NCBI GenBank assembly: GCA_026398135.1
Contig: JAPLTN010000108.1
Span: forward strand, 1 to 64,000
Reading direction: 5' to 3'
DNA length: 64,000 nucleotides
From: Verrucomicrobiota bacterium
GTDB taxonomy: Bacteria; Verrucomicrobiota; Verrucomicrobiia; Opitutales; Opitutaceae
Shown here: one piece after another, positions 33,166-42,024 of the stretch
Position numbering within the stretch: position 1 is the stretch's first letter
How the letters are laid out: the number at the start of each line of letters is the position of its first letter
The notes under the pieces: generated by a model
The model's database searches: none
Told to the model about the DNA's origin: nothing
The model's input: the letters and a program-made list of their open reading frames with translations, nothing else
Program-made: the position numbers and the translations under genes

Positions 33166-36096
33166 ATGGCCCTTCCCGCCGAGATCGCCGCCCTCATCGC
33201 CACCTTCGCCGCCAACGAGGCCGACTACACCGCCCCCGACTTCAAGGAGGCCCAGGTCCGCCAGCAGTTCATCGACCCCCTCTTCGCCGCCCTCGGCTGG
33301 GACGTCGCCAACACCGCCGGTTACGCCGAGGCCTATAAGGAAGTCATCCACGAGGACGCCCTCAAAATCGGCGGCGAGACCAAGGCCCCCGACTACTCCT
33401 TCCGCATCGGCGGCCAGCGCAAATTCTTCGTCGAGGCCAAGAAACCTGCCGTCCTCATAAAGGACCACCCCGAGCCCGCCTACCAGCTCCGCCGCTACTC
33501 CTGGTCCGCCAAGCTCCCCCTCGGCATCCTCACCGACTTCCAGGAATTCGCCGTTTACGATACCCGCGTAAAACCCGCCCCCACCGACAAAGCCTCCGCC
33601 GCCCGCCTCTTCTACTGCCGCTACGACGAACTGGAGAAACACTGGGCCTTCATCGCCGGCACCTTTTCCAAAGAAGCCATCCTCAAAGGCTCCTTCGATA
33701 AATACGCCGCCACCGCCAAGGGCAAACGCGGCACCGCCACCGTCGACGACGCTTTCCTCGAAGAGATCGAAAACTGGCGCGACCTCCTCGCCCGCAACCT
33801 CGCCCTCCGCAACCCCGCCCTCGATACCCGCGGCCTCAACTTCGCCGTCCAACGCACCATCGACCGCATCGTCTTCCTCCGCATCGCCGAGGATCGCGGC
33901 AACGAACCCTTCGGCCAGCTCCAGGCCCTCACCGCCGGCCCCAAAATCTACCCCCGCCTCGTCGAAATCTTCGAAAAAGCCGACTACCGCTACAATTCCG
34001 GCCTCTTCCACTTTGCCAAGGACCCCGACTGCGCCGAGACGCCCGACACCCTCACCCCCGGCCTCGCCATCGACGACGCCGTACTCAAGCAAATCCTCGG
34101 CTCCCTCTACTACCCTCAGAGCCCCTACGTCTTCAACGTCCTCCCCGCCTACATCCTCGGCCACGTTTACGAACAGTTCTTGGGCAAAGTCATACGCCTC
34201 ACCGACGCCCACCAGGCCAAGGTCGAGGAAAAGCCCGAAGTCCGCAAAGCCGGCGGCGTTTACTACACGCCCCAGTACATCGTGGACTACATCGTCCAGA
34301 AAACCGTCGGCCCCCTGCTTGAGGAAAAAACGCCCAAGCAAATCGAAACCCTCGCCGTGCTCGACCCCGCCTGCGGCTCCGGCACCTTCCTGCTCGGCGC
34401 CTACGACCACCTGCTCGGCTGGTATCTCCGGCATTATTCGGAAAACGCCCCCGAAAAATGGGCCAAACAAGGCCGCCTCTACGAAACCGCCCCCAATGCC
34501 CACCTGGGAACGCCGACGTCCCCGTCGGCCTCCTCTCGATCCGCCCGCTCCTGGCAACTCACCACCGCCGAACGCAAACGCATCCTCCTCGCCCACATCC
34601 ACGGGGTGGATATCGACGCCGCTGCCGTGGAAGTCACCAAACTCTCCCTCCTGCTCAAAGTCTTGGAAGGCGAACGCCGCGAATTCCAAGGCAAGACCAA
34701 GGAAATGAGCGCCGTGCTGCCCGACCTGAGCCATAATATAAAATGCGGGAACAGCCTGATCGGCCACGATTTTTACGCCCAGCCCGAGCTCCCCGCCCTC
34801 GACGCCGAAGCCAGATACAAACTCAACACCTTTGAGTGGAAAGACGGGTTTCCCGAAATAATAAAACGCGGCGGCTTCGACGCCGTGATCGGTAATCCGC
34901 CGTATTTAGGCGGGCGCGAATGGAAAGAAGAAAACGGCCGCCAATATGACTACTTCTGTTCCTTGTATGAAGTGGCGGAAGTGCAGTTCGATATCTACGC
35001 ACTGTTTCTGGAGAAAGGCCTGAAACTTCTCCGGCCGGACTCTTATTTAGGATACATTACCCCAAACACGTGGTTTAATAATAAAACCTGCCTCAAGCTG
35101 CGGACATTTTTGCTAAAAAAATCGCGCATCCTAGCGATAGCTGATTACTCAGGTGAAAACGTCTTCAAGGATGCTATAGTATTGCCGGCTATTACCATTA
35201 TGCAGCGCGGTTCACCTGCCCCTGATCACAAGGTTGAAATAGCAAAATCGGAAAAATTGACGCCTAAACTTGTTAATTCTGTAAATCAGTCGGTGTGGGC
35301 GCAAGATTCGCTTAAAATCATAAATATAGATCTCAGTGAAGCGGATGCCGCGTTGCGTGATTTAATAGTCGAACGAGGTGAACCTCTTTCGACCTTCGCT
35401 ACGGTTAAATTTGGAATCAAAATTTACGAGACAGGCCGGGGCACTCCTCCGCAAAAACCCTCGGACGCCCCAAATCACGTTTTCGAGTCTGATAAACAAC
35501 TGGATTCAACTTATCGTGCTTACCTTGAAGGAAAAGACATCGACCCTTATCTCACCAAATGGGCTTCTCGTTGGCTTAAGTATGGCCCCAATCTAGCTGC
35601 GCCGCGTGATCCGACCTTGTTTGAAGGTGAACGGCTTGTCTTTCGCCGAATCGTTGGAGAACGACTTATTGGAACCTTGCTAGAGAAAAATTACGTCACC
35701 AGCCAATTACTTCAAATCGTTAAGCCTCACGCAGGAGTGTCGGCGAAATTTCTACTCGGGGTGCTAAACTCAAAGCTCACTGCTTTCGTATTTCGTAAGA
35801 CTTATAATCGGACGGAAAAAACTTTTCCTGAAATACGCGTTTACGAGTTGGAAAACCTACCAATCCCAAAGCCTGACGGAAATAAAGACTTTCAGAAGCT
35901 TAAACAAAAACTGGAGATAGTTGTTCAGGCTATGCTGGACTCCCGAATCGCCCAAGCCGCCGCGCAATCCCCGCACGAGAAAGACGCCTTGGCCAAGCAG
36001 ATCACCGCCACCGACCGCCAGATCGACGCCCTCGTCTATCAACTCTACGCCCTCACCCCCGAAGAAATCGCCCTCGTCGAAGGCGCTGCCGCTTAA
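33166..36096 (+). CDS. Type IIG restriction-modification enzyme (fused nuclease and adenine methyltransferase)
   Basis: 976 aa from ATG 33166, which removes a leader that would overlap livG. The N-terminal nuclease region has a PD-(D/E)xK-like set: PDYSFRIGGQRKFFVEAKKP. The methyltransferase has motif I DPACGSGTFLLGAYDHLL and motif IV NPPYLGG (N6-adenine type, Eco57I-like). The C-terminal third, a target-recognition region from about 35050 to 35930, is visibly AT-richer with different codon use; the last about 55 codons return to the local style. A 7-bp-stem hairpin sits in frame at 34512-34529 between motif I and the following helix. It cuts and methylates DNA by itself; the recognition sequence is unknown. 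Confidence 0.85.
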   Translation: MALPAEIAALIATFAANEADYTAPDFKEAQVRQQFIDPLFAALGWDVANTAGYAEAYKEVIHEDALKIGGETKAPDYSFRIGGQRKFFVEAKKPAVLIKDHPEPAYQLRRYSWSAKLPLGILTDFQEFAVYDTRVKPAPTDKASAARLFYCRYDELEKHWAFIAGTFSKEAILKGSFDKYAATAKGKRGTATVDDAFLEEIENWRDLLARNLALRNPALDTRGLNFAVQRTIDRIVFLRIAEDRGNEPFGQLQALTAGPKIYPRLVEIFEKADYRYNSGLFHFAKDPDCAETPDTLTPGLAIDDAVLKQILGSLYYPQSPYVFNVLPAYILGHVYEQFLGKVIRLTDAHQAKVEEKPEVRKAGGVYYTPQYIVDYIVQKTVGPLLEEKTPKQIETLAVLDPACGSGTFLLGAYDHLLGWYLRHYSENAPEKWAKQGRLYETAPNAHLGTPTSPSASSRSARSWQLTTAERKRILLAHIHGVDIDAAAVEVTKLSLLLKVLEGERREFQGKTKEMSAVLPDLSHNIKCGNSLIGHDFYAQPELPALDAEARYKLNTFEWKDGFPEIIKRGGFDAVIGNPPYLGGREWKEENGRQYDYFCSLYEVAEVQFDIYALFLEKGLKLLRPDSYLGYITPNTWFNNKTCLKLRTFLLKKSRILAIADYSGENVFKDAIVLPAITIMQRGSPAPDHKVEIAKSEKLTPKLVNSVNQSVWAQDSLKIINIDLSEADAALRDLIVERGEPLSTFATVKFGIKIYETGRGTPPQKPSDAPNHVFESDKQLDSTYRAYLEGKDIDPYLTKWASRWLKYGPNLAAPRDPTLFEGERLVFRRIVGERLIGTLLEKNYVTSQLLQIVKPHAGVSAKFLLGVLNSKLTAFVFRKTYNRTEKTFPEIRVYELENLPIPKPDGNKDFQKLKQKLEIVVQAMLDSRIAQAAAQSPHEKDALAKQITATDRQIDALVYQLYALTPEEIALVEGAAA
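34512..34529. repeat. Short hairpin inserted in frame in the type IIG gene
   Basis: Stem GCCGACG / CGTCGGC with a 4-base loop TCCC. The codons give GTPTSPSAS, a Ser/Pro/Thr linker after LYETAPNAHL that looks foreign to the surrounding helix-rich region. Confidence 0.55.
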
Positions 36097-36098
36097 CC

Positions 36099-36605
36099 AT
36101 GCCACGCTGCCTCATTATCGCAGGCCCCAACGGGGCCGGGAAAACTACTTTTGCCCGGCGCTATTTACCCAAGCTCGGCATCTTGACCTTTATAAATGCC
36201 GATTACCTCGCAAGCGGGCTTTCACCGCTCAAGCCCTCTGCTGCCCAAGTCGCTGCAGGTAAATTATTCTTACGTGAACTTGACCGGCTGGCTGCCGCCC
36301 AAACTGATTTTTGTTTTGAAAGCACCCTGAGCGGGCTCACTTACGTCGCACGACTTACGGAGTGGAAATCGCAGGGCTACGACCTGGAAATCATCTACCT
36401 GCGCCTTCCAAGTGTCCGCATCTCGCTGCAACGCGTTGCGGCCAGGGTTAAAACTGGCGGACACGATATACCCGAAGCCGATGTGCGCCGCCGCTTCGCC
36501 CGCAGTTGGCAGAACTTTCAAACCGTTTATAGTCCCTTGGCCGTTCGCACCTGGACTTACGATGTAGGCGGCCCCGAACCCGTTTTTATAACCAACTCAC
36601 CATGA
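36099..36605 (+). CDS. Zeta-toxin-like P-loop kinase
   Basis: 168 aa starting two bases after the restriction gene's stop. Walker A IAGPNGAGKTTFA; then NADYLASGLSP and FCFESTLSGLTY, which match the substrate-binding parts of zeta-type kinases, and a late EIIYLRLPS strand with several Arg. Known: zeta kinases phosphorylate UDP-GlcNAc or related substrates and act as toxins. Chromosomal relatives of this length also exist as general kinases. It overlaps the small frame behind it by ATGA, which would be its partner. Confidence 0.7.
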   Translation: MPRCLIIAGPNGAGKTTFARRYLPKLGILTFINADYLASGLSPLKPSAAQVAAGKLFLRELDRLAAAQTDFCFESTLSGLTYVARLTEWKSQGYDLEIIYLRLPSVRISLQRVAARVKTGGHDIPEADVRRRFARSWQNFQTVYSPLAVRTWTYDVGGPEPVFITNSP

Positions 36606-36772
36606 AAACCGCGACCGTCAAAACGCCCAAGAAAGCCAGGCCCGACGCGATGACCAAGCTCATCACTGCGTCGTTACGTCTCGCCCGCGCCGACGCGGTG
36701 AAGACCGCTCGCATGCACGGCACCGCCATCATTTACCAACTCGACGGCAAGATCATATCCGAGCGCCCGTAA
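36602..36772 (+). CDS. Small basic protein, possible antitoxin of the zeta-like kinase
   Basis: 56 aa. Starts MKTATVKTPKKARPDAMTKL, basic and helical, and ends IIYQLDGKIISERP. Its ATG overlaps the kinase stop codon. It lacks a recognised antitoxin motif, so pairing is inferred from overlap and size only. Confidence 0.5.
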   Translation: MKTATVKTPKKARPDAMTKLITASLRLARADAVKTARMHGTAIIYQLDGKIISERP

Positions 36773-36782
36773 AACCCGTTTT

Positions 36783-36803
36783 CGCTCCTCGCTCCCTGCT
36801 CCC
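36783..36803. repeat. Three heptamers (CGCTCCC type) just before a start codon
   Basis: Units CGCTCCT, CGCTCCC and TGCTCCC end directly at the ATG of the 92-aa frame, so they occupy its ribosome-binding region. Confidence 0.6.
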
Positions 36804-37082
36804 ATGCCAGTCCTCGCCGCCAAACCCCGCACCGCCCGCCGCCCGCAGTTGGAGCGCGAAACGCCCATCGTGGCGCTGGCCGCGGCCCGCACCGTGCTGG
36901 AGGAAGCCAGCCTTCGCCTGGGCCGGCCGCTGCCCCAGCGCCTGGCCGCCCGTCTCGCCCACCAAGCCCGCCGCATTTATGCTCACAGCCCCAGTTTCCG
37001 CCGCCGCCTCCGCGCCCCCGGCGACACCGGCCGCGACACCCTCCACGCCTTCATGCACCACTGGCTGGAAGGGCTTCTATGA
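36804..37082 (+). CDS. Small arginine-rich protein (92 aa), function unknown
   Basis: Basic N-terminus, then a helical middle (PIVALAAARTVLEEASLRLG) and FMHHWLEGLL at the end. No family recognised. Its stop overlaps the ATG of a 34-aa frame. The composition matches the local coding style, which supports it, but the size leaves doubt. Confidence 0.4.
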   Translation: MPVLAAKPRTARRPQLERETPIVALAAARTVLEEASLRLGRPLPQRLAARLAHQARRIYAHSPSFRRRLRAPGDTGRDTLHAFMHHWLEGLL

Positions 37083-37183
37083 AGCAAAGTCCCTATAAAC
37101 AGCGCCCCGGCCTCGAACCTGAAAACCCGCCCCCACCCACGCTTCCGCATCCCGTCGCCGTTTCCGAAACTCCCGCATTTTAA
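37079..37183 (+). CDS. Possible 34-aa peptide overlapping the 92-aa frame
   Basis: Starts MKQSPYKQRPGLEPENPPPP, overlaps the previous stop by 4 bases and ends before livF. Proline-rich, no motif. Low confidence as a real gene. Confidence 0.2.
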   Translation: MKQSPYKQRPGLEPENPPPPTLPHPVAVSETPAF

Positions 37184-37210
37184 AAATCCGCCGGTTGATC
37201 CCTGCCTGAA

Positions 37211-37241
37211 TGAGTGCCCCTTAATGCCCATTAGTGGTTAA
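37211..37241. repeat. Three-word repeat arm ending GTGGTTAA before livF
   Basis: Three 10-base words: TGAGTGCCCC, TTAATGCCCA, TTAGTGGTTA. It ends 10 bases before the livF start codon and marks the right edge of the cassette inserted in the liv operon. Confidence 0.65.
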
Positions 37242-37251
37242 AAAATCCCGC

Positions 37252-37959
37252 ATGCTCACCGTCACCGATCTCTCCGTCGCCTACGGCCCCATCAAGGCCG
37301 TCACCGGCATCTCCTTCGAGATTCCGCGCGGTGCCATCGTCACCCTCATCGGCGGCAACGGCGCGGGCAAAACCACCACCCTCCAGACCATCTCCGGCCT
37401 CGTCCGCCCCTCCGCCGGTCGCATCGTTTTTGACGGCGAAGACATCACCCGCCTCGCCCCCCACCAAATCGTCGCCCGCGGCCTCTGCCACGTGCCCGAG
37501 GGCCGCCTCGTTTTCTCCAACCTCACCGTCGCCGAAAACCTCGACCTCGGCGCCTACCTGCAAAACGACCGCGCCGCCAACGCCCGCACCCTCGACACCG
37601 TCCTCACCCTTTTCCCGCGCCTCAAAGAACGCCTCGCCCAAAACGCCGGCACCCTCTCCGGCGGCGAACAGCAAATGCTCGCCATCGGCCGCGCGCTCAT
37701 GGGACGCCCCCGCTTTCTGATGCTCGACGAACCCTCCCTCGGCATCGCCCCCCGCCTCATCACCACCATTTTTGAACAGATCGTCGCCATTAACCGCGAA
37801 CAGGGCCTCACCATCCTGCTGGTCGAGCAAAACGCCCACCTCGCCCTCGAAATCTCCACCCACGCCTACGTGCTCGAAACCGGCCAGATCGCCATGTCCG
37901 GCCCCAGCGCCGAACTCCGCGAAGACCCCCGCCTGAAAGCCGCCTACCTCGGCGGCTAA
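37252..37959 (+). CDS. livF: Branched-chain amino acid ABC ATPase LivF
   Basis: 235 aa from ATG 37252; an in-frame GTG at 37234 lies inside a repeat and would add six residues. Walker A GGNGAGKTT, signature LSGGEQQMLAIGRAL, Walker B FLMLDEPSLG, plus the LivF-typical TILLVEQNAHLAL. It belongs with livKHMG but stands alone behind the inserted cassette. A MoeB-type gene follows. Confidence 0.9.
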   Translation: MLTVTDLSVAYGPIKAVTGISFEIPRGAIVTLIGGNGAGKTTTLQTISGLVRPSAGRIVFDGEDITRLAPHQIVARGLCHVPEGRLVFSNLTVAENLDLGAYLQNDRAANARTLDTVLTLFPRLKERLAQNAGTLSGGEQQMLAIGRALMGRPRFLMLDEPSLGIAPRLITTIFEQIVAINREQGLTILLVEQNAHLALEISTHAYVLETGQIAMSGPSAELREDPRLKAAYLGG

Positions 37960-37963
37960 GCCC

Positions 37964-38047
37964 GCCAATTCGTCATCAGTCATCCGTCATTCCGCCTCCG
38001 CCTTCCCTTCCCCTACTCGCTACTCACTACCCGCTACTCGCTACTTC
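37964..38047. repeat. Two heptamer runs (CGTCAT(C/T) and CTACTCG types) between livF and moeB
   Basis: Four units at 37964-37991 and five at 38013-38047. The two unit sequences are unrelated but have the same 7-bp period and lie in the same gap. Confidence 0.8.
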
Positions 38048-38067
38048 ATCCTCCTCCCCGCTCCTCC

Positions 38068-39150
38068 GTGTCCCGTTACTCTCGCCAAATCTGCCTGCCC
38101 GAGCTCGGCCCCGAGGGCCAGGCCCGCCTCGCCGCCGGCCGCGTGCTCATCGTCGGCCTAGGCGGACTCGGCAGCCCGGTCGCCCTCTACCTCGCCGCCG
38201 CCGGCGTCGGCAACCTCGGCCTGGCGGATTTCGACACCGTCGCCCTCCACAACCTGCAACGCCAGATCCTGCACGACACCCCCGCCGCCACCGCCGCCGC
38301 GCCCAAGCTCGCCACCGCCACCGCCCGCCTCACCGCCCTCAACCCCGAAATTCGCCTCGTCCCCCACCCCGAAGGCCTCACCCCGGAAAACGCCGCCGCC
38401 CTCGTCGCCGCCTACGATGTCGTGGTCGATTGCGCCGACAACTTCGCAACCCGTTACCTCGCCCACGACGCCGCCGTGCTTGCCCGAGTGCCCCTCGTCC
38501 ACGGCAGCGTTTACCAATGGGAGGGCCAGGTCACGGTCTTCGCCCCCCACCTCGGCGGTCCCTGTTACCGCTGCCTCCACCCCGAAGCTCCCGCCCCCGG
38601 CCTCGTGCCCGGCTGCGGCGAAGCCGGGGTGATCGGCGCGCTCTGCGGCCAGGTCGGCACCCTGCAAGCCCTCGAAACCCTCAAACTCCTCGCCCGGATC
38701 GGCGAACCCCTCCTGGGCCGCCTCTGGCAATTAGATGCCCTCGCCGCCACCACCCGCACCCTGCGCTTCGCCCCCGACCCCGCCTGCCCGCTCTGCGGCG
38801 CACACCCGACCCTCACCCGCCTCGACCTCGCCCGCTACGCCGCGCCTGTCTGCACCGCCGCCCCGCCCGCGCCCGCGCAACCCGACGAAGAAACCGACAC
38901 CCCCGCCGGCGCCGACTTCCTCCTCGACGTTCGCGAGCCCACCGAGACCGCCGCCGGCACCCTGCCTGGCGCGCACCTAATTCCCCTGGCCGAGCTTGCC
39001 GCCCGCGCCCCCGCCGAAATCCCCCGCACCGGCCGCCTCGTCGTCTACTGCGCGCTCGGCGGCCGCAGCCTGCGCGCCGTGCGCCAGCTCCGCGCCCTTG
39101 GCTGGCCCCAAGCCCTCAGCCTCACAGGCGGCTACACCGCCCACCGCTAA
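38068..39150 (+). CDS. moeB: MoeB/ThiF-type adenylyltransferase with C-terminal rhodanese
   Basis: 360 aa, GTG start at 38068. The ThiF-type E1 fold has IVGLGGLGSPVALYLAAAGV, the ATP/acceptor site around DNFATRYL and two zinc CxxC pairs (CYRC, CPLC). The C-terminal rhodanese domain has DVREPTET and the catalytic loop VYCALGGRS, where C is the persulfide cysteine. Known: such fusions activate the C-terminal GG of MoaD (and other ThiS-like proteins) and give it sulfur. The cognate MoaD is at 48693-48932 in this window. It is separated from the other molybdenum cofactor genes by the restriction island. Confidence 0.85.
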   Translation: MSRYSRQICLPELGPEGQARLAAGRVLIVGLGGLGSPVALYLAAAGVGNLGLADFDTVALHNLQRQILHDTPAATAAAPKLATATARLTALNPEIRLVPHPEGLTPENAAALVAAYDVVVDCADNFATRYLAHDAAVLARVPLVHGSVYQWEGQVTVFAPHLGGPCYRCLHPEAPAPGLVPGCGEAGVIGALCGQVGTLQALETLKLLARIGEPLLGRLWQLDALAATTRTLRFAPDPACPLCGAHPTLTRLDLARYAAPVCTAAPPAPAQPDEETDTPAGADFLLDVREPTETAAGTLPGAHLIPLAELAARAPAEIPRTGRLVVYCALGGRSLRAVRQLRALGWPQALSLTGGYTAHR

Positions 39151-39421
39151 CCCTGTAGGTTGGGGTCGCCGCACCCCGCCGTAGCGTGCCCAGCGCCCGA
39201 ATGCCGAAAAAGCCGCCGCCCCCTCACTCCCATCCATCATGGGGCATTCCACGGCTCCACCCTTGCCAAGGCACACGTTGCCCAAAAACCTCCGCCCATG
39301 GTCACGTCCGCCATTGCTGCCCGCCCGACCATAGCCGCACTCCGCCGGACTCGACGGCCCTTTCGCCACCCACTGCACCCGTTTCCCTTGTAAACTATCA
39401 GCGGCATTCCATCCCTCGCCT

Positions 39422-40390
39422 ATGCCCATGCCCAAAGCCATTAACGCCGACAAACCGCACCTCTGGAAAGCAGACGTCGCCGCTTCGGTCGATCAGTTCA
39501 ACCAATGGTTCCTGCTCTTCGCCCCCGAAACCTTCCGCGCCACCCGCCGCACTACCACCGAAAGCGTCAAGGCAGCCCTCATCGCCACGCGCGACCTGCA
39601 CGAACTCACCCCCGCTTCGCTCAAAGTCAGCCCCGCCGCACTCTCCACCCTACGGATGTGTTCCGCACCCCCGCTCGCGGTGGATCGACTCATCGGTCTT
39701 TCCGGTGCCAGCAAATCTCTCGTTGGGTCCATGGAGGGCGGTAAACTGGCCGCCCGCATGAGCTCCGCCGCACTGGACGAAAACCTCGGTAAACTCTGCG
39801 CCATTCTCACCCGCCTGCTGGATCGCGACATCTTCCCTTGGCTCGATGCCGCCGCTCCCCGCCACGCCACCGGCCCCGAGCGCGAGCGCGCCGCCACCAT
39901 TGTTGCCGACCGCCTTTGCAGCGCCGTCGCCAATCCCATCGTTCGCAACGCACAGGAACGCCGTCAGCTCGAATTTATTGGCACCTGGCTCGATGCCCGG
40001 GGCTACCGTAAACAAGCCCTCCCCTCCGGCACCGCCCTCACCGCCATGCCGCCCGGCACCTACACCTTTCGCCATAACGTCCCGGTTGGCCGCACTCAGC
40101 GCCTAAACATCCCCATCGACGTCGTCGTGCAGCCCCTCCGTCCGCGCAAAAATCGCCTCCCCATCCTCATCGAGGCCAAATCCGCTGGCGATTTCACCAA
40201 CACCAATAAACGCCGCAAAGAGGAGGCCACGAAAGTCCACCAACTGCGCGAGGCGCTCGGCCCCTCCACCCAGTTCCTCCTTTTTCTCTGCGGTTATTTC
40301 GGCAGCGACTACCTTGGCTACGAAGCCGCCGAAGGCATCGACTGGATCTGGGAACACCGCATCGACGACCTCGCCAAACTCGGCCTTTGA
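39422..40390 (+). CDS. XamI-family restriction endonuclease
   Basis: 322 aa. I recognise the family from its N-terminal SVDQFNQWFLLFAPETFRAT and the internal LLDRDIFPWLDAA. The nuclease site is probably the PD-(D/E)xK-like IPIDVVVQPLRPRKNR and ILIEAKSAGDFTNTNKRR. It is followed by the cognate methyltransferase with an 8-base gap. Known XamI cuts a GTCGAC-type site, but specificity here is not proven. An alternative ATG lies two codons later. Confidence 0.7.
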   Translation: MPMPKAINADKPHLWKADVAASVDQFNQWFLLFAPETFRATRRTTTESVKAALIATRDLHELTPASLKVSPAALSTLRMCSAPPLAVDRLIGLSGASKSLVGSMEGGKLAARMSSAALDENLGKLCAILTRLLDRDIFPWLDAAAPRHATGPERERAATIVADRLCSAVANPIVRNAQERRQLEFIGTWLDARGYRKQALPSGTALTAMPPGTYTFRHNVPVGRTQRLNIPIDVVVQPLRPRKNRLPILIEAKSAGDFTNTNKRRKEEATKVHQLREALGPSTQFLLFLCGYFGSDYLGYEAAEGIDWIWEHRIDDLAKLGL

Positions 40391-40398
40391 TTCTCCCC

Positions 40399-42024
40399 AT
40401 GGTCGCCCTCGAACAGCACCTCCTCGAAACGCGCCGCCAGACCTGGCAGCGCGAAATCGACGCGACCAAATCCGCCGCCGAGCGCAACCGCCTCGGCCAG
40501 TTTGCCACGCCCTATCCGCTGGCCCTGCAAATCGCCGCTTACGTCCGCTCCCTGCTTCCACCCGCGCATCCGCCCCTGCGCTTCGCCGACCCCTCCATCG
40601 GCTCCGGCAGTTTTTACTCCGCCGCCACGCACATCTTTGGCCGCGAGAGTTTCGACCTCGCCACCGGCATTGAACTCGACCCCGCCTTCGCCGACGCCGC
40701 CGACGCCCTCTGGGGCCACTCCGGCCTGCGCCTCGTGCGCGGCGATTTCACCCGCATCATCACCCACAGCGCCTGCCCCCCCGCGCCCAACCTCCTTCTA
40801 GCCAACCCGCCCTACGTCCGCCACCACCACCTTGATCGCGACGAAAAACTCCGCCTCCATGCCCTCGTGCTCCAACGCACCGGCCTCAAAATCAGCGGCC
40901 TCGCCGGACTCTACGTTTACTTCCTCCTGCTCGCCACCACCTGGATGGAAAAAGGCGGCATCGCCGCCTGGCTCATCCCCTCCGAGTTCATGGATGTGAA
41001 CTACGGCGCGCCCCTCCGCGAATTTCTCGCCACCCAAGTCACCCTCCGCCGCATCCACCGCTTCGACCCCGCCGAGGTGCAGTTCGACGACGCCCTCGTT
41101 TCCTCCGCCATCGTTGTATTTGAAAACACGCCCGCGCCCGCCGCCCACCACGCCGAGTTCAGCTTTGGCGGACCGCTCGCCACCCCCGCGGTCCACGAAA
41201 CCATCAGCCGCACCCGCCTCCGCGAATCAAACAAGTGGTCGAGCTTCCCCCGCCACGCGACTAACGACCGCCCCGGTTCGCACCACGGCGACGGCCCCCG
41301 TCTCGGCGACTTTTTCCGCATCCAGCGCGGCATCGCCACCGGATGTAACGACTACTTCATTCTCCCCCGCGCCGAAGCCCGCCGCCTCGGCCTGCCCGCC
41401 GCCTACCTGCGCCCCATCCTGCCCAGCCCACGCCACCTGCCCGCAACCGTGATCGAGGCCGACGCCGACGGCTACCCCCGCCTCCCCCCCCAACTTTGCC
41501 TGCTTGATTGCGATCTCCCCGAGGCTCAAATCGCCGCACGCCACCCCGAACTCTGGGCCTACCTGCAAACCGCCGATAGTGCCGGCGTGAAAGACGGATA
41601 TCTAGTCCGCAGTCGAGCCCCTTGGTATAAACAAGAACAACGCCAGCCCGCCCCCTTCCTCTGCACCTACATGGGGCGCGGCACCAAAGACAAAGCCCCC
41701 TTCCGCTTCATCTGGAACCGCTCCGCCGCCACCGCCACCAACCTCTACCTCCTGCTGACGCCCCAAAACGGCCTGGCCAAGATGCTCGCCGCCCACCCCG
41801 ACCGCGCCGCGTGGATACACGATTGGCTGAGCCAAATCACCGGCGACGAACTCCGAGGCGAAGGCCGCGTGTACGGCGGCGGGTTAAACAAAATAGAGCC
41901 TAAGGAACTCGCCCGCATTTCGGCCGAACCCCTTCTCTCCCACTGGCCCGAAATCGGCTTCACCGACGCAGAACAGGGCGAGCTTTTCCCACCGACTGAA
42001 CTGCCCAAACTCAGCTGCGCATGA
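40399..42024 (+). CDS. Adenine-N6 DNA methyltransferase of the XamI-type system
   Basis: 541 aa from ATG 40399; a TTG at 40387 overlapping the previous stop is a less likely start. Motifs: LGQFATP and ADPSIGSGSFYSAA (motif I), GDFTRII, and NPPYVRH (motif IV). It is the methyl partner protecting against the upstream endonuclease, and its stop overlaps the next gene by ATGA. The C-terminal about 200 residues presumably recognise the target. Confidence 0.85.
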   Translation: MVALEQHLLETRRQTWQREIDATKSAAERNRLGQFATPYPLALQIAAYVRSLLPPAHPPLRFADPSIGSGSFYSAATHIFGRESFDLATGIELDPAFADAADALWGHSGLRLVRGDFTRIITHSACPPAPNLLLANPPYVRHHHLDRDEKLRLHALVLQRTGLKISGLAGLYVYFLLLATTWMEKGGIAAWLIPSEFMDVNYGAPLREFLATQVTLRRIHRFDPAEVQFDDALVSSAIVVFENTPAPAAHHAEFSFGGPLATPAVHETISRTRLRESNKWSSFPRHATNDRPGSHHGDGPRLGDFFRIQRGIATGCNDYFILPRAEARRLGLPAAYLRPILPSPRHLPATVIEADADGYPRLPPQLCLLDCDLPEAQIAARHPELWAYLQTADSAGVKDGYLVRSRAPWYKQEQRQPAPFLCTYMGRGTKDKAPFRFIWNRSAATATNLYLLLTPQNGLAKMLAAHPDRAAWIHDWLSQITGDELRGEGRVYGGGLNKIEPKELARISAEPLLSHWPEIGFTDAEQGELFPPTELPKLSCA

